From NCBI GenBank assembly GCA_001510575.1, contig LNGK01000006.1:2351565-2415564 (forward strand): a stretch of DNA of 64,000 bases, read 5' to 3'. Below are positions 1-11,873 of this stretch, piece by piece. This DNA comes from Knoxdaviesia capensis (taxonomy: Eukaryota; Ascomycota; Sordariomycetes; Microascales; Gondwanamycetaceae). Position 1 is the first letter of the stretch, and the number at the start of each line of letters is the position of its first letter. The notes under the pieces were generated by a model. It had not been told where the DNA came from, searched no databases, and saw only the letters and a program-made list of their open reading frames with translations. A program made the translations under genes and the position numbers.

Positions 1-398
1 GTCTTGGGCCGGCCACCGCCACCGTCTTGCACCACCCAGCGGCCGCACAACCCGGCCCCCCCCCTTTCCCCCGTGCTGTACACACACAGAGCATCCAGAT
101 CCACGTAAGACACCACCAAGACTGGACCTATCTGTAGAGCAAGTCTGCCGTGCCGTGTTCCTCTGTCCGCAAGGTGCTGCTGAATCGCCTTCCTGTCTCC
201 AAGATGTCTTCAGACATGTCCATGTGTATCCCGACCTCATCTCTCTTGCCCACCCCAAGGCCCACTGTTCCCTGCCGGCCGGCTGACACCCCAAACAGAA
301 GATGTGTCTGACCAGGCCCAACTCTCTCCCGTGCGGGTGGCCAGCTTAACACAGCTCTGATATCGCTGATACACCATCTACGTCAACCTCCCTCTCAA

Positions 399-402
<4 letters not shown>

Positions 403-448
<46 letters not shown>
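403..448. repeat. (CT)n microsatellite
   Basis: An almost perfect CT dinucleotide run of about 46 bp, inside a broader pyrimidine-rich stretch. No gene is nearby. Confidence 0.95.
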
Positions 449-451
<3 letters not shown>

Positions 452-3400
452 ATACCTCTCTGCTCTCTGTGCTCAGCCAAGAACTCCGTCGACTCGTATC
501 GCCCATCCCTCTGCCTCGTGCCACATCCACCCCCTAGCAGATCTTGTCACAATGGCCCCATTCTCCCAAGACAGACAGAATACGAAACGCCTCCAAACAC
601 CTTGTTCTGTGTGTAGTCGTCCGCGATCTCTGCACCACGTCGTCTACCCACTCCCGTGAGACTCCCCACCGCGTGCCGGCACGGCCGTGTGTACGAATTC
701 CATCCGAAGAGATCTCGACGCCTCAGGCGGGATACGGTCCTCCAGGTCACAACCACGACGCAGCACCTCCACCTCCTCCAAATCGTTCTGTTGACCCTCG
801 GACGCCCGGTCACCCAACACACCCGCCCAGCTGAATCCATCCCAGTCCCAGATAAGCACATTCAGGGAGTCAAGTCATGCCCGAAGGACGAGAGCACACT
901 TGACCAACCAGCGTGCCGGACGATACCCACACCGGGGTCATCCATTGTCGTGGGATCTGCAAAGAGCCGTATTAGCTATACTATCCAGACAGGATGGGAG
1001 GGGGAGGCATCGGGAAATAGAACGTGCCAGACCACACATCTCACCGATGATATCATTGTCGCAGACACCCTAAGTCTGGACCTACATCTAGAGGTTGAAT
1101 GGAGGCACACTTACACTCACCCTCACACTCACATTCGACCTTCCACTCACACCCAACCCCAACCCCGAACTGCACGCACACACGCACATACGCACACATG
1201 CACGCCCGCACGCACACATGCATATGTCTTGCGCGTCAATGCACAGCCGCAACTAGCCTATCACGTTGCACGCCGACCTCCACGCACTTTGTCGCCTGGT
1301 AGCCTTGCACCCCGCCAGGTAAAGGCATCGATCGGGATTGAGAGTCATGCCGCCGGAGAGCAAGCACTCTGCTGCGCGATGCGCAGAAAAAAGCTTTATC
1401 TTGAATTAGCACACTACGGTGGCATCGAGTCCGAAACACCTGTTTGAAAGAATCATCATGTTGTCATCGGGCTCCTTGGCTTATGGGCGCCAGTCTCTCA
1501 TGTGGCCAATTTCTGTACGTGATCTCTTTTTTTGTTTCCCCCCCCGCTGCCCGATCGTATCTACCCGCCGCTCCATTAGACATATCACGACAGTGGATTT
1601 GAGGCCGCGTGCGAAATAGATGAAGAAATCCAAAGTCTCTCGTCCGGATGGGTCGGAGAAAAGAATGGGGAGAAATGAATTACCCTCCCTCTTCCTGGGT
1701 CCCCACCATGTTTATTTTTGCTCGATATTGCTTCATAAACTCACCCAAAGTCATTTGGCCTCGCTAAAGCGGGAACGACATAACCCTGGTGTTGCGGGCT
1801 CGACACCCATACTGATGTCCGAGATGGTGTGCTATGGTTGCAGTATTCGAGCCTTGCACTGACAGGGTGACTATCAATTTCACCTAGACCCAAGTCCGTA
1901 GGTCGATTGAGGGTGATATGGAGGGGAGGGGCAGACGATGATGGATCCATTCAGTGTTGCTAGCGAGCGTAGCTGCGGAAGATGGAAGTCCAGTCTGATC
2001 AACAGGAATAGAAGAAAAATAAAAAATGAAGAATGATGATGAAGATGAGAACATAAGAAAAAGACAATGGTGTCCGTTGATGACAGTTCCGTATGCAGGA
2101 AATCGGGCGATGCAGTAAGGTGAGCGATTCAGTATTTCGGAAAAGCAATGCAACAGGCTATTTCCCCAATGTCCATGCAGCCAATGCTTGAGCTGCATAT
2201 GTATGCAAGTTTGTATCCGGGGTTTGGCAATGGCAGCGGGCATACATCCAGATAACCGGGGCTCGACTATGCATTTTATTTTTGTGCACACAATCCGTTG
2301 CACAACAAGCACGGGATGCTGTCATTAACAGACTTATTCACGGGGAGAAAGTCAATCGATATGACCACTATGGGCCAATTTGTGTCGAAGGAATTGAAGG
2401 CGGGGGTGGTTATCTCCCTTGCCGTCAACATGACCGGTGCTACTGTTGCAGAGTTTGCTTATATCGACGATCTCGTCGTCTTACAGACTCGGGATAACAG
2501 TAGAGGTCAGACTAAGATCAGAAAGGCAATCAGCGGGCACAAAGCCCACCGTGCCCCTCCGACCTTGCACAGACGGACGTTACAGCAGAAGAAAGAAGAA
2601 AGGGCGAAGCTTATGACGAATGTAGGCGATGATTGCCGTTCAAATGATCCTCGCAATCGACAACGACGGTGGTGTCGAGTTGGACAGGCAAGATTGCAAG
2701 GTCGCTTCAACTGGCACAGTCACAGTGGGCTAGTGTGAAGTGAACGGGGCCGATGAGAGCTAGAGATCGGGCAAACACACGTTGGGGTCTCGGTGGTCGG
2801 CTGTTCGTGAGGACATGTATGCTGTAATCAGGCCCAGTTAGCCAGTGAAATCGTGGCCGGGAGGAGGACGAAACGGAGAAGAGAACACAATTACCTTTCC
2901 CCTCTCCCCTCTCACCCGATAGTCGTCGTCCGCCGGCCACACCACCTTCAGAGCTCTCGCGAAGATGGACAACCGAGAGACACGGAAAACACGGCCAAAG
3001 AGGAGGGGGCGTGGCGTGTAGATGGTGCTGCTCAGGGTTGCATGAAGTGGGATCGAAACTTGGCACTAATCCAAGCAGAGGTGCAAGACGATGATCACGG
3101 GGCGTGGAGGGTGGGTGGTTGGACAGGATAAGGTCATTGGGGGGGGACTGTAGGACAGCTATCTCAGATATGCAGCAAGATAGCGACAATTTACTGATTA
3201 TCACCGCGATTGTCGCAAAGAGAGAGGAGGGGGGAAGAAAGCATTATTTCGCTACGACGATCGTCGAATTGTTAAGGAAATCATGTGGATCTATTTGGGG
3301 AATATGATCAAGCATGGTGTGGTAGGTGCGAGAAGCCCAGAAATATGGTGTGGAAGAAGGGGGATGACGATATAGCACCATGATGCGGTTTACGCACAAA

Positions 3401-6400
3401 AAGGGTGGAAGAAGAGGAATATCTCCGAGGTGAAGGGGAAGAGATCTCCCACTCAAAGAGAGCGGCCAGAAAAGAAAAGAAAAGAAAAAAAGAAAAAAGA
3501 AAAAACAGCAGGTGCCGGGGTGGGAGGGTTCCTTCCACCCACGTAAAAAGCGGCTCAGCGACCACAATCTGGCAGGACGGCGACTCTGTATTGTACGATT
3601 CTCGGCTTTTCTTGACTGTTCTTGCCTGGCTTGTGGCATGTGCCCCTGATCGATAGAGAAGCAGCAGAAAGAGACAGATCACCAGCACTGCCAGGCGTGC
3701 ACGATCGTGCCTTCCACGAGCAGTATTCCCCCCACACCGTAGCGCCGTGCTGCTGCTACCCGCCCGTGGCTATCTATCTTGTGCATCGCTCCTGCACGGT
3801 TCTTGCATTTGGCCGTCGCTTGCTCCTTCTTGTCTTGCTTTCCCCCGCTGTTCTGTTGAGGTGGTCGCAGTTGTGCTCCGTTATGTCTTCATTCCAGGAA
3901 GGAACGGAAGAAACAGAAGAATAGGCACCGAACGGGTACTTTGTGTTTCATTAACACGAACTCGCTCAATGTGAGATTTTGGGGGAATGGAGAGATGAGC
4001 AAACGTTCCAGACAGACTTGTCATCGGCAACCACTATCAAAAGGTGATATTTTCCTCCCTCCAAAACCAGGGAGAGAACATCTAATCGCGGGAAGCAGGC
4101 CGCTAAGGCTTATCGATAGCGATAACTTTGCCCAGCGCCGCCCCGAAGCGTGCATCCTGTATATTACAGGGGGGGTGAGTGCGCACAGCCAATGAGCTGA
4201 GCCGGAACGAGCAGGGGGAAGAAGGAATGGAGGAAGGAGGGGAAAGCGGTGATGATCGCCTCGTTTGCATTTTTCCGAGGGTGTCCTTGTCCTACGAAAG
4301 AGGTACAGAGTCCAGTAGACTTCCTTCCCTCCCTGGCCAGCGGCATAAGCTGGAGTCGGTTCATCAAAAAGTGACTTGACGAACCCCTCATATGGTCCGA
4401 GCCCGTGGGTGTTTCCTGGACCAGTCCGGTATGCATTACTCAATGGGAAGACTACAGTAGTGTGATTGGAAACTAGGAGAGGGGAAAGGCAGAGCGGGAT
4501 GCACAAAGAAATAGATCAAGACACACTACGAGGCATTCCTCGGTACTTGGAAGTTAGAGCCCAATTGCGAGACACAGTTCCGCTCCGGAGCTGGATGAGA
4601 TGAGGTCATCTGTGCCTGTTCCGCGCCGTCTTACGGGAGCGCGGCTTCTCACGTAGTTACGATCTTAACGCCGCAATGAACGTACACATCACAATATACG
4701 TACAGGTTCAGTATAACAGCCCCCCAATGAAGAAAACCTACGTCGCCAGAGTGTCAGCAGCATACATCCACCGAACGGCTGCTTATGCCCGCCACCGAGA
4801 TTTGATTTCATCCTTACGGACGGCAGAAACATCTGGACAAATGCATTCAGGACCTCATCGGATAAGATAACATGACAGGGCGTGTGTGTATAAAAACTGA
4901 ATGCTTAGGCAGGGACTTTCTTTAGAGTTTTGCGCTAGGCAGGAAAGGGCAGCAGGGGTGCAGGGAAAAAGAAAGCTGCCAACATTTTCCACAGGTTCAG
5001 GCGGTAAAACGAAACTCCTGGTACGGCCTGCTGCGGAAGATGATACTTCCTGGCAAGACAGGAACAGCTGGCCATTGACCGCTGAAGGACAGACCCCCAA
5101 CAGAGAGGGGAACCGAAATACTGCCCAACAGACGGCGATACAGTCTACCAAGCCCGCCCTAAACAGCATAACACGATCCCGCCTATTGGAAGGACAAGTT
5201 TCCTTTTGTCTACTAGGCACACATAATGCAATGCGATATTGCATGTACATACGTCCCGGCAGCCACCACTGTTGGTTCCGGGCCTGCAGCGCCGCGGGAC
5301 AAAGTTTCAGAGTTCGAGAGCGGGTTTCCCATGCAGAACTGCTGCAGACCTATGCACAGTGTACCATGTGTCGCCCTAATAGGCGTGTGTTCTTATGTTC
5401 TTCTTTCAATCGGGGGATGCCTCCCTACGACATATGCAGAGTCCACGACAGCGTGTGAGTCACAGGAACCAGGGGGCTGCTGTCACCAAGAGTCTGAAAA
5501 ATCCCCCCCGGTTAGGGCCCCCAAGACCGTGTTCGCACTTACCTCACTGCTTCTGCTGGTGGGAGAATCGGCATGTCAGCGACCTGCACGAAGACGAATT
5601 AGAGAAACTGTACAGTAGGTATGCTCGCCACCCGTGGGGAAACCGGCAAATCCCACTCTGGAAGATTCTTTGTCACCAGAGGCCTCCCGTGAGTGGTGAC
5701 AAAGAAACAGGACACTGCCTGTTTATAGGGTATTTATTTTTTTCTGGGCGTGGGAAAGCCCTAACCCGGAAGCCAAAAATTCCAGCTCGGTGCGATTGAT
5801 GACACCGGCCAAGACACAGAGATGCGAGAGAGGAAAAAGAAAAAAGATCACGATACTCGCTCGGCTCGGAGGGTTGGCGTGTTGTGTTGCGTGGTTCGCT
5901 GTGGACTGTCGTATGACTAAGGCACGATCCCCGCCGCCTGGGTGCCTGACTTGCGGCAGTTGACAATTGCGGAAAGCTCGATAGAAAGACGACAAGCGAC
6001 ACGTATCGGAGTCGGTGTCTTCATCGGGAGAACATCCTCTCAGGTGAATGCTCCTGTAACCCTAAGTCCTAAACCCAAGCCCCCAGGCCCGCTGTACCGA
6101 AACCGCTATGCTGTGATAACCGTTAGTTGAGGCTTCAGCTGAATTCTGGAAAGAGTTTTATATTCTCTGAAAATGGCTAGTAACGCTGTAAACCAATTGA
6201 ACATAACAGGCCGGAGTGTGCTATGGTTGAATTATATATCAGTGTTCCCCTGCTTTAGGTCGGTTATTATTCGATGGAAAACGGAAGCATTCCCTAGATC
6301 GTCCCTGTCTACTATTATTTCCGAGAGTTTTATTGAAGTCCCACTAAATTATACCATTTTTTTTTGGCTGGCGTATTGACTAAGATGAGTGCTGTCCCAG

Positions 6401-7127
6401 ACCTGGAGAGAAGAGTGGTGCCAACCGTCAACCCAAGTCACACCTCCCTACACCGAACATGACCATAACACCCCCGAGCATATCCCACGATCGACCGAAC
6501 CCAACGCTGGGTAGTACGACGAACCAAGCAACACCAGCGTCCAGGAGGATCCGATACCGAATCCAGTGATGCCCGGGGCTGTTCCAAATGATCACGAGGC
6601 TGTAGGCTCGCCCGACGTGGGAGCTGTAGGTAGACAGGCCGGCCAGGCAACCGACGGAGGAGGATTCCATTGAGTACCATTCCTCAGCCTAATTTGGCTC
6701 AAAGTACCGCTAACATCTGTTATGCCATAACCACTCTACTAGCGATATATTTGACCTTGATTTTGGTCGCCAACAGCTCGAATCAAAGCTCAGCCCGGCA
6801 CCGCCACCGTATCATACAATACAGTTCCCGTTGTGTGGTGAGCAATCGACATGATAATGTTGGCCAGAGATCTATACAGGGAGATTCATCCAGCTCACTT
6901 TGATTTTTTGGGATAACTGCTGGCGTGTTGTCCTAGGCTTGGGGTTAGCCGGTTCATCAATCAAGCCCATAACCCTAGTATCAACATGCTGTTAAGTTGA
7001 ACCATACTGCATATCCTGCTCCTGCGCTCTTGTGTCTGACCTGGCCCCATTAGGTACCGTCCGGCTGCCAAAGAACCTCCTAGAAGCAGAAGCGAAGCAC
7101 ACGCGGTGCCCCGATTTTCGGGCAAGC

Positions 7128-7141
7128 AATTGGCCAATGGC
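7128..7141. promoter_or_regulatory. Palindromic CCAAT dyad, copy 1
   Basis: The 14-mer AATTGGCCAATGGC contains the perfect palindrome ATTGGCCAAT, two back-to-back CCAAT pentamers. CCAAT is the core bound by the HAP/NF-Y (CBC) complex in fungi. The same 14-mer recurs at 8187. No gene start is close, so any regulatory role is inference. Confidence 0.3.
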
Positions 7142-8186
7142 CCGCTGCCACCGAGCCGTGCATGTAACGTCAAACCGCCCTGCTTTCAGTTGATGAGCTG
7201 TCGGGTCCTTTTCTTTTTCTTCGTGTTGTTTTTTTGGTTTCAGTGTGCTTTCCAGCAATCACAATTTAGTTACAAACCTCCTCTCCTGACCGCCTTTCGT
7301 TTTCGCCATTGGGTCGGAATATGTGCACCCTTTTTTGCATGTGCTTCGCTGGCAAATTCTAGGAACGGGAGACGGTGATGATGATGATGATGATGTGCCT
7401 GCCTATAATTGGGACTCGGATATTATTTACATGCGTGCGTGTGTGGGTGTGTCTGTTGTGGGTGGACATCAGCAGCTGGGCCAGACCAGTTAAATCTGGA
7501 TGCTGAAGAGTCATGGATGCGTCACTTACACGACGGAGCGGGCGACCAGGGGGCGGAAAGCCAATTATAGGGCGGAGGAACTGGTCTAGGGCCTGTCTGT
7601 GGTCCGCTGTTCGGTACACCTAAACCTTTACTCAACGAAAACCCGGCCGTGGGAGTATTACTGTGCTCTTCAGTCATCCTGAGGCATACGTCTCTGCCTG
7701 CTGGGAACTGTTACCTGTCCTCCCAAGAAGAAGTGGTTCAAACCTCAGGCCAGTAAGTCTTTCTTGAGAAACACAGCACACCTGTGACTTAACTCACCTC
7801 ACCACCCACCACACTCGTTCTTTGTTAGTTGGCCCCCAAAAGAAAATCCCAGACCCTGGGCACACAAACGACACCGAAACCCAGGGTGGCGGAGCACGAA
7901 GTGGAAGACACACACACCAGAGAAGTGAGGGGAAGAGCAGCGCATGCTTGAGAGAAAGACACAAAGAACAGAACCCTCGGGGTCCTCCTTTCACATACCG
8001 GCGGTGGTGGCCAGAACCGGATCAAAAAAGCAAAACAGGGCCGAGGCGTGCATGGCCGATCTGCAGGTTCTGTTCAGCTCCGCGTGGCCAAAACAAAAAA
8101 AAAAAACTAACTGGTGTCTTCTCTCAGTTAAGGCACACCTGCAGGACCGTCCGCAAAATAATGACAAGTGAGCGAGCTGGACAGCG

Positions 8187-8200
8187 AATTGGCCAATGGC
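8187..8200. promoter_or_regulatory. Palindromic CCAAT dyad, copy 2
   Basis: Second exact copy of the 14-mer seen at 7128, in the same orientation and 1.06 kb away, again with the ATTGGCCAAT palindrome. Confidence 0.3.
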
Positions 8201-10565
8201 TGTGGAGAATTGGAAAAAACAAGCCAGAAAGTCGTAGGTTGGCCCTGTTTTCCTAATCCAGGTGGTTTATCCTTGAGAGGAGGGGGCGTGTCGTTTACGG
8301 AACAACGGCGTATCCTGCTGTTTTGTTTTTGGTTTTTCGCCGCCGTCCGGTTTAATTCTGCTGCCTGGGCCCCTTACCATTACCATACGTGGTGGTTGTT
8401 TTTGCGTTTCGCCTTGAGGGTGTGTGTGTTTACAGCCCCCAATTGCAATTCGCGCAAGGAAAGTCCAATTGGTATTTGTGATTTGCCTGGGTCGCCCTCC
8501 GTGTACTGTGTTGTGGCCAGTTCAATGCCAATGCGGTCCTCGCGGCCTTCGTATTACACAGTGCTTTCAACTCCCTCCTCACCATGTTGTACCACCTCTT
8601 CTGGGCGGGTTTCCGACAAAAGCACAATGCCGAACGTCTTCCCCCTCTTTTGGAAAATGTATTGTGTATGTGTCGTTTTCTTTCTTTCACAGTCTCCCTT
8701 GGGCTTATGTTTTTTTTTCTCCTGTCGTACTCGTGGTGGCGTCCCCTATCTCACTATCTCCGCCGCCAGGGTTCCCACATCGGCTTTGGGCAGCAATGGG
8801 GCAGCATGGGCATTATGCGTTTGAAACCAAGTGGGCAAGGAATATATCAGAAGAGATGTAATATTATAAAAACTCCCGTTTGCTCATGGCCAGGGGGGCG
8901 TGTCTATCGATTGCGGGGTTGGATTCCTGGTTGCCCTTCCTCGCAGACAAAATCAAGCCAGTGGCTCTAGGGGAGGGGAATCCCAATAGAGTGGTTTTGA
9001 TAGTTCTCTCCCAGATCCGAACCGTCGAGAAACTCTGGAAGAAACGAAGGTGCAGAACTATCATGAAAGGTTTACGTGGCCGGTGAGGGTGAACGTCATG
9101 CCAGCATCAAGAACACACGCGATGGCGAAAAAGTCTGGCACATCCAAGGTTATGTCGACTTCTTTTGGCATGCAGGCAGGTACAGTACATCCATGCACGA
9201 AGAGAGTTTCACTAAGGCACCGAAGGACCACAGGCAGGTTAAACCCAAAAAGACGATATTCACTGAAACGTCCCCAGCAGTCAATTGGAGCCGACAGAGG
9301 TACCTGTGGTGTGGTAAAGCAGTGTGAATACGTGCGAAACTGCATTTGGGAGGTACATATTCGATAGCTGCCCCCCCCCCGGCCGCCGGCGGCCCACATT
9401 ATGTATCTGCGATAAGGATAATAACATGTGCGGGGAGCCATGGGTTTTGCGTGAACTTTCGAATTGGTGAAGAAGTGCACAACGGTACATTGCGTTTCTG
9501 CGTTTCTCGCTCCTTCACCCAACCGGCACATGTATAAGCAATCTCCCACTCATTCCTCTCTCCCCTCTTGACCATCACCTGAACGTCGTCGATAGTCCCA
9601 GTCCAGAATTCGCCTCCGGCCTCGGCCACAGACACACCCCCTCATCTTCCACCTCGCAGAGCCGAAAAGGCGGTGTCGAACTTGTCATTCCTTAGGCTCA
9701 GCTTCAACCTCTCGACTCTATTTTAGTTCCATCTTTTAGGTTTTCTGGCTGTGGATGGTGAGATCTCCCTCGCTCCAACCCCTTTAGGCTCTCTTATAGC
9801 CTGGCGACGAACGGGGATATCACGTCGACGAGAGGCACCATTTGTGGGAACGGCCCAGGTGGGTGCGTGCATTGGGAAGGGCCAACACGCTTCTGCACTT
9901 TTGGTTTGATATCACAGCATCAACTTCCCAGAAGCGGGGGAATGCCAGCTTTCCCGTAATATTACGTGGTTGTTGCTTTTTCTCATGTTTTCATCCCATC
10001 TGTGCACCCGTGGTTATCGCGGTAGGCGGTGAGCGAGGAGGGGGAGGGGGAGCGATACGGCAGTATCACGAGGGAACCGCATTCCAAATGCCATTGGCTT
10101 TTTTTTCTTTTCGTGTTGGCAGTCTGGTGCAGGCCGACCAAAGCAGCAATTGTCCACCCGCGATAGCAACGACCTGTGATAGAGAGCACAAAATCCCACC
10201 CACCCACACCAACTGCTATTTAAAGTCGGAAACGCAGTACGCGAAAGAAAAATCAAGAACATGACGAGAGAGAAAGCTCACAGCACTCGCAAAACCGCCG
10301 ATGTGGCCCCTCCTTTTTTTTGGACTCAGAGGAACGTTTCCCCCTCCCCTCTTCTCCCCCCCCCTCTTCTCCCCCCCTCCAATCCCTTATCCTGCGTGCA
10401 CAATCTCGCAATCGATAGCGCAAGACCAGGGGGACTGAAGTTACACCCACTCCACCGTAATATGCACACACACAGACGTTTTTGGCTGGGAAGAGCGTTT
10501 ACACGCCCTCGAGAGGAAGCAGTGGACCGCACCCAAGAGACCAGCGACCACCACCTGTGTCGTCC

Positions 10566-10587
10566 GCACACACACACACACACACAC
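10566..10587. repeat. (CA)n microsatellite
   Basis: A run of about eleven CA dinucleotides in the gene-poor left part of the window. It creates artificial Thr/His-rich and Cys/Val-rich open frames on the two strands. Confidence 0.9.
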
Positions 10588-11782
10588 TTTGTCTCCGCTC
10601 GTCGAGTGAGGAACGCGTCGGCCTGTGGCTCTGGCGGTGGGTGCACACGTATTCAACCACCACCCAGCAAGAATACGAAATATCCCTCCCCCCACGCGGA
10701 AACAGATCTGGAAGGTATACGGCGTAGCCAAAACAGAGGCGGGATTTCGAAAACCCGCTCAGTCACGAGAGAGAGCAAGCAAAGACAGAGTCTCTGGCTT
10801 TTTGACATCAGCCAAGACTCAGCATGGTGGTGGGTGGTGGTTTTCAAAAACAAAACCCCGGCCAACATTTGAGAAAATAGAAACGAGTTTGAACAGGGTG
10901 GGCGGTTCGGGTCCTAATCTTATCAGCTGGCCCTCCCGTTGGTGCTTTTCTATCAGCGTAGTGGATTTCTAGGGCTTTGCGCTTGGTGGCGTTTGATATC
11001 GGCACACCCTGCCGAAGTGGTCCTGCACCTTTTTTTCTTTTCTTTTTTTACAACAACATCATCGGTTGTTCGTTCCTGGTGGACAATTCCAGGAGGGACG
11101 GAGTGTCGTCACGCCGCGCTCTGGTAGTGGTTATGGACACGAATGCCTGGTGTATGCCTTCACTCTTACACTCGTATTTGCTGCTTCACCGCCTCGGGCA
11201 TGTGGAACAGCATCATCATCCGTCCCGTCTAGAGCCTACGTAAGTTCTCGGGGGGTTTGAGATCTTACTGTGGTCTTTTTTGGATCTGAGTTCGTTTATT
11301 TACATCGTGGGAATCTGCCTCCATTCACAACCCCGCCCACCGAGGAATACGGGCGGACCCAGCTGCGAATACACACAACAAGAACAAAAGCGTGCCACTT
11401 GGCGTGCTGCGGCTGGCACGTAGTCTAAAGCGAAGAGCGAGTGAAGAGGGCACTGACTGTAGCTGCTGAAACATTATCGCCGCGTGAATGGAGGGGTAAA
11501 GTTCAGCCAACCACCAACGAGCCGATAAGAATGGTGAAGCTAGCAGTCTAGATGGCAGTACTCTATCTCGCTCGTTTCCTGCGTCATGTGCCTGGAGACT
11601 GCCATGCTGGCTTCCTCTTTAACGTGAAAACTGTCGTCCAGAAACAGCGATTGCAGTATATATCCCAAACAGTCTATACAGCATCTACGTGGCGGCCCTC
11701 CACCGCAGCCACGGATCAAGACCGTCCCTGCTTTTCTCTCAAAACTGTGGGTACCAAAAACCACACAACACAGGTTTCAAGG

Positions 11783-11873
11783 TACACACACACACACACA
11801 CACACACGCATTTTATGCATGCACAGCCAAAAGAGCACACACACACACAAACACACACAAACACACACATGGT
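11783..11873. repeat. Compound (CA)n microsatellite
   Basis: Two CA runs (11783-11808 and 11836-11873), the second broken into CACACACAAA units and separated from the first by 27 bp of unique sequence. They explain the His/Thr-rich open frames read across this interval. Confidence 0.9.

Noticed and set aside
656..1447. 263-codon open frame on the plus strand
   Set aside because: Contains long Thr/His runs made by the CA-rich stretch at 1110-1215, overlaps other open frames, and has no domain or codon pattern of a gene.
7729..7770. tRNA-like T-loop GGTTCAAACC
   Set aside because: The flanking bases do not pair into a 5-bp T stem, and no A box or acceptor stem is found at the right distance.
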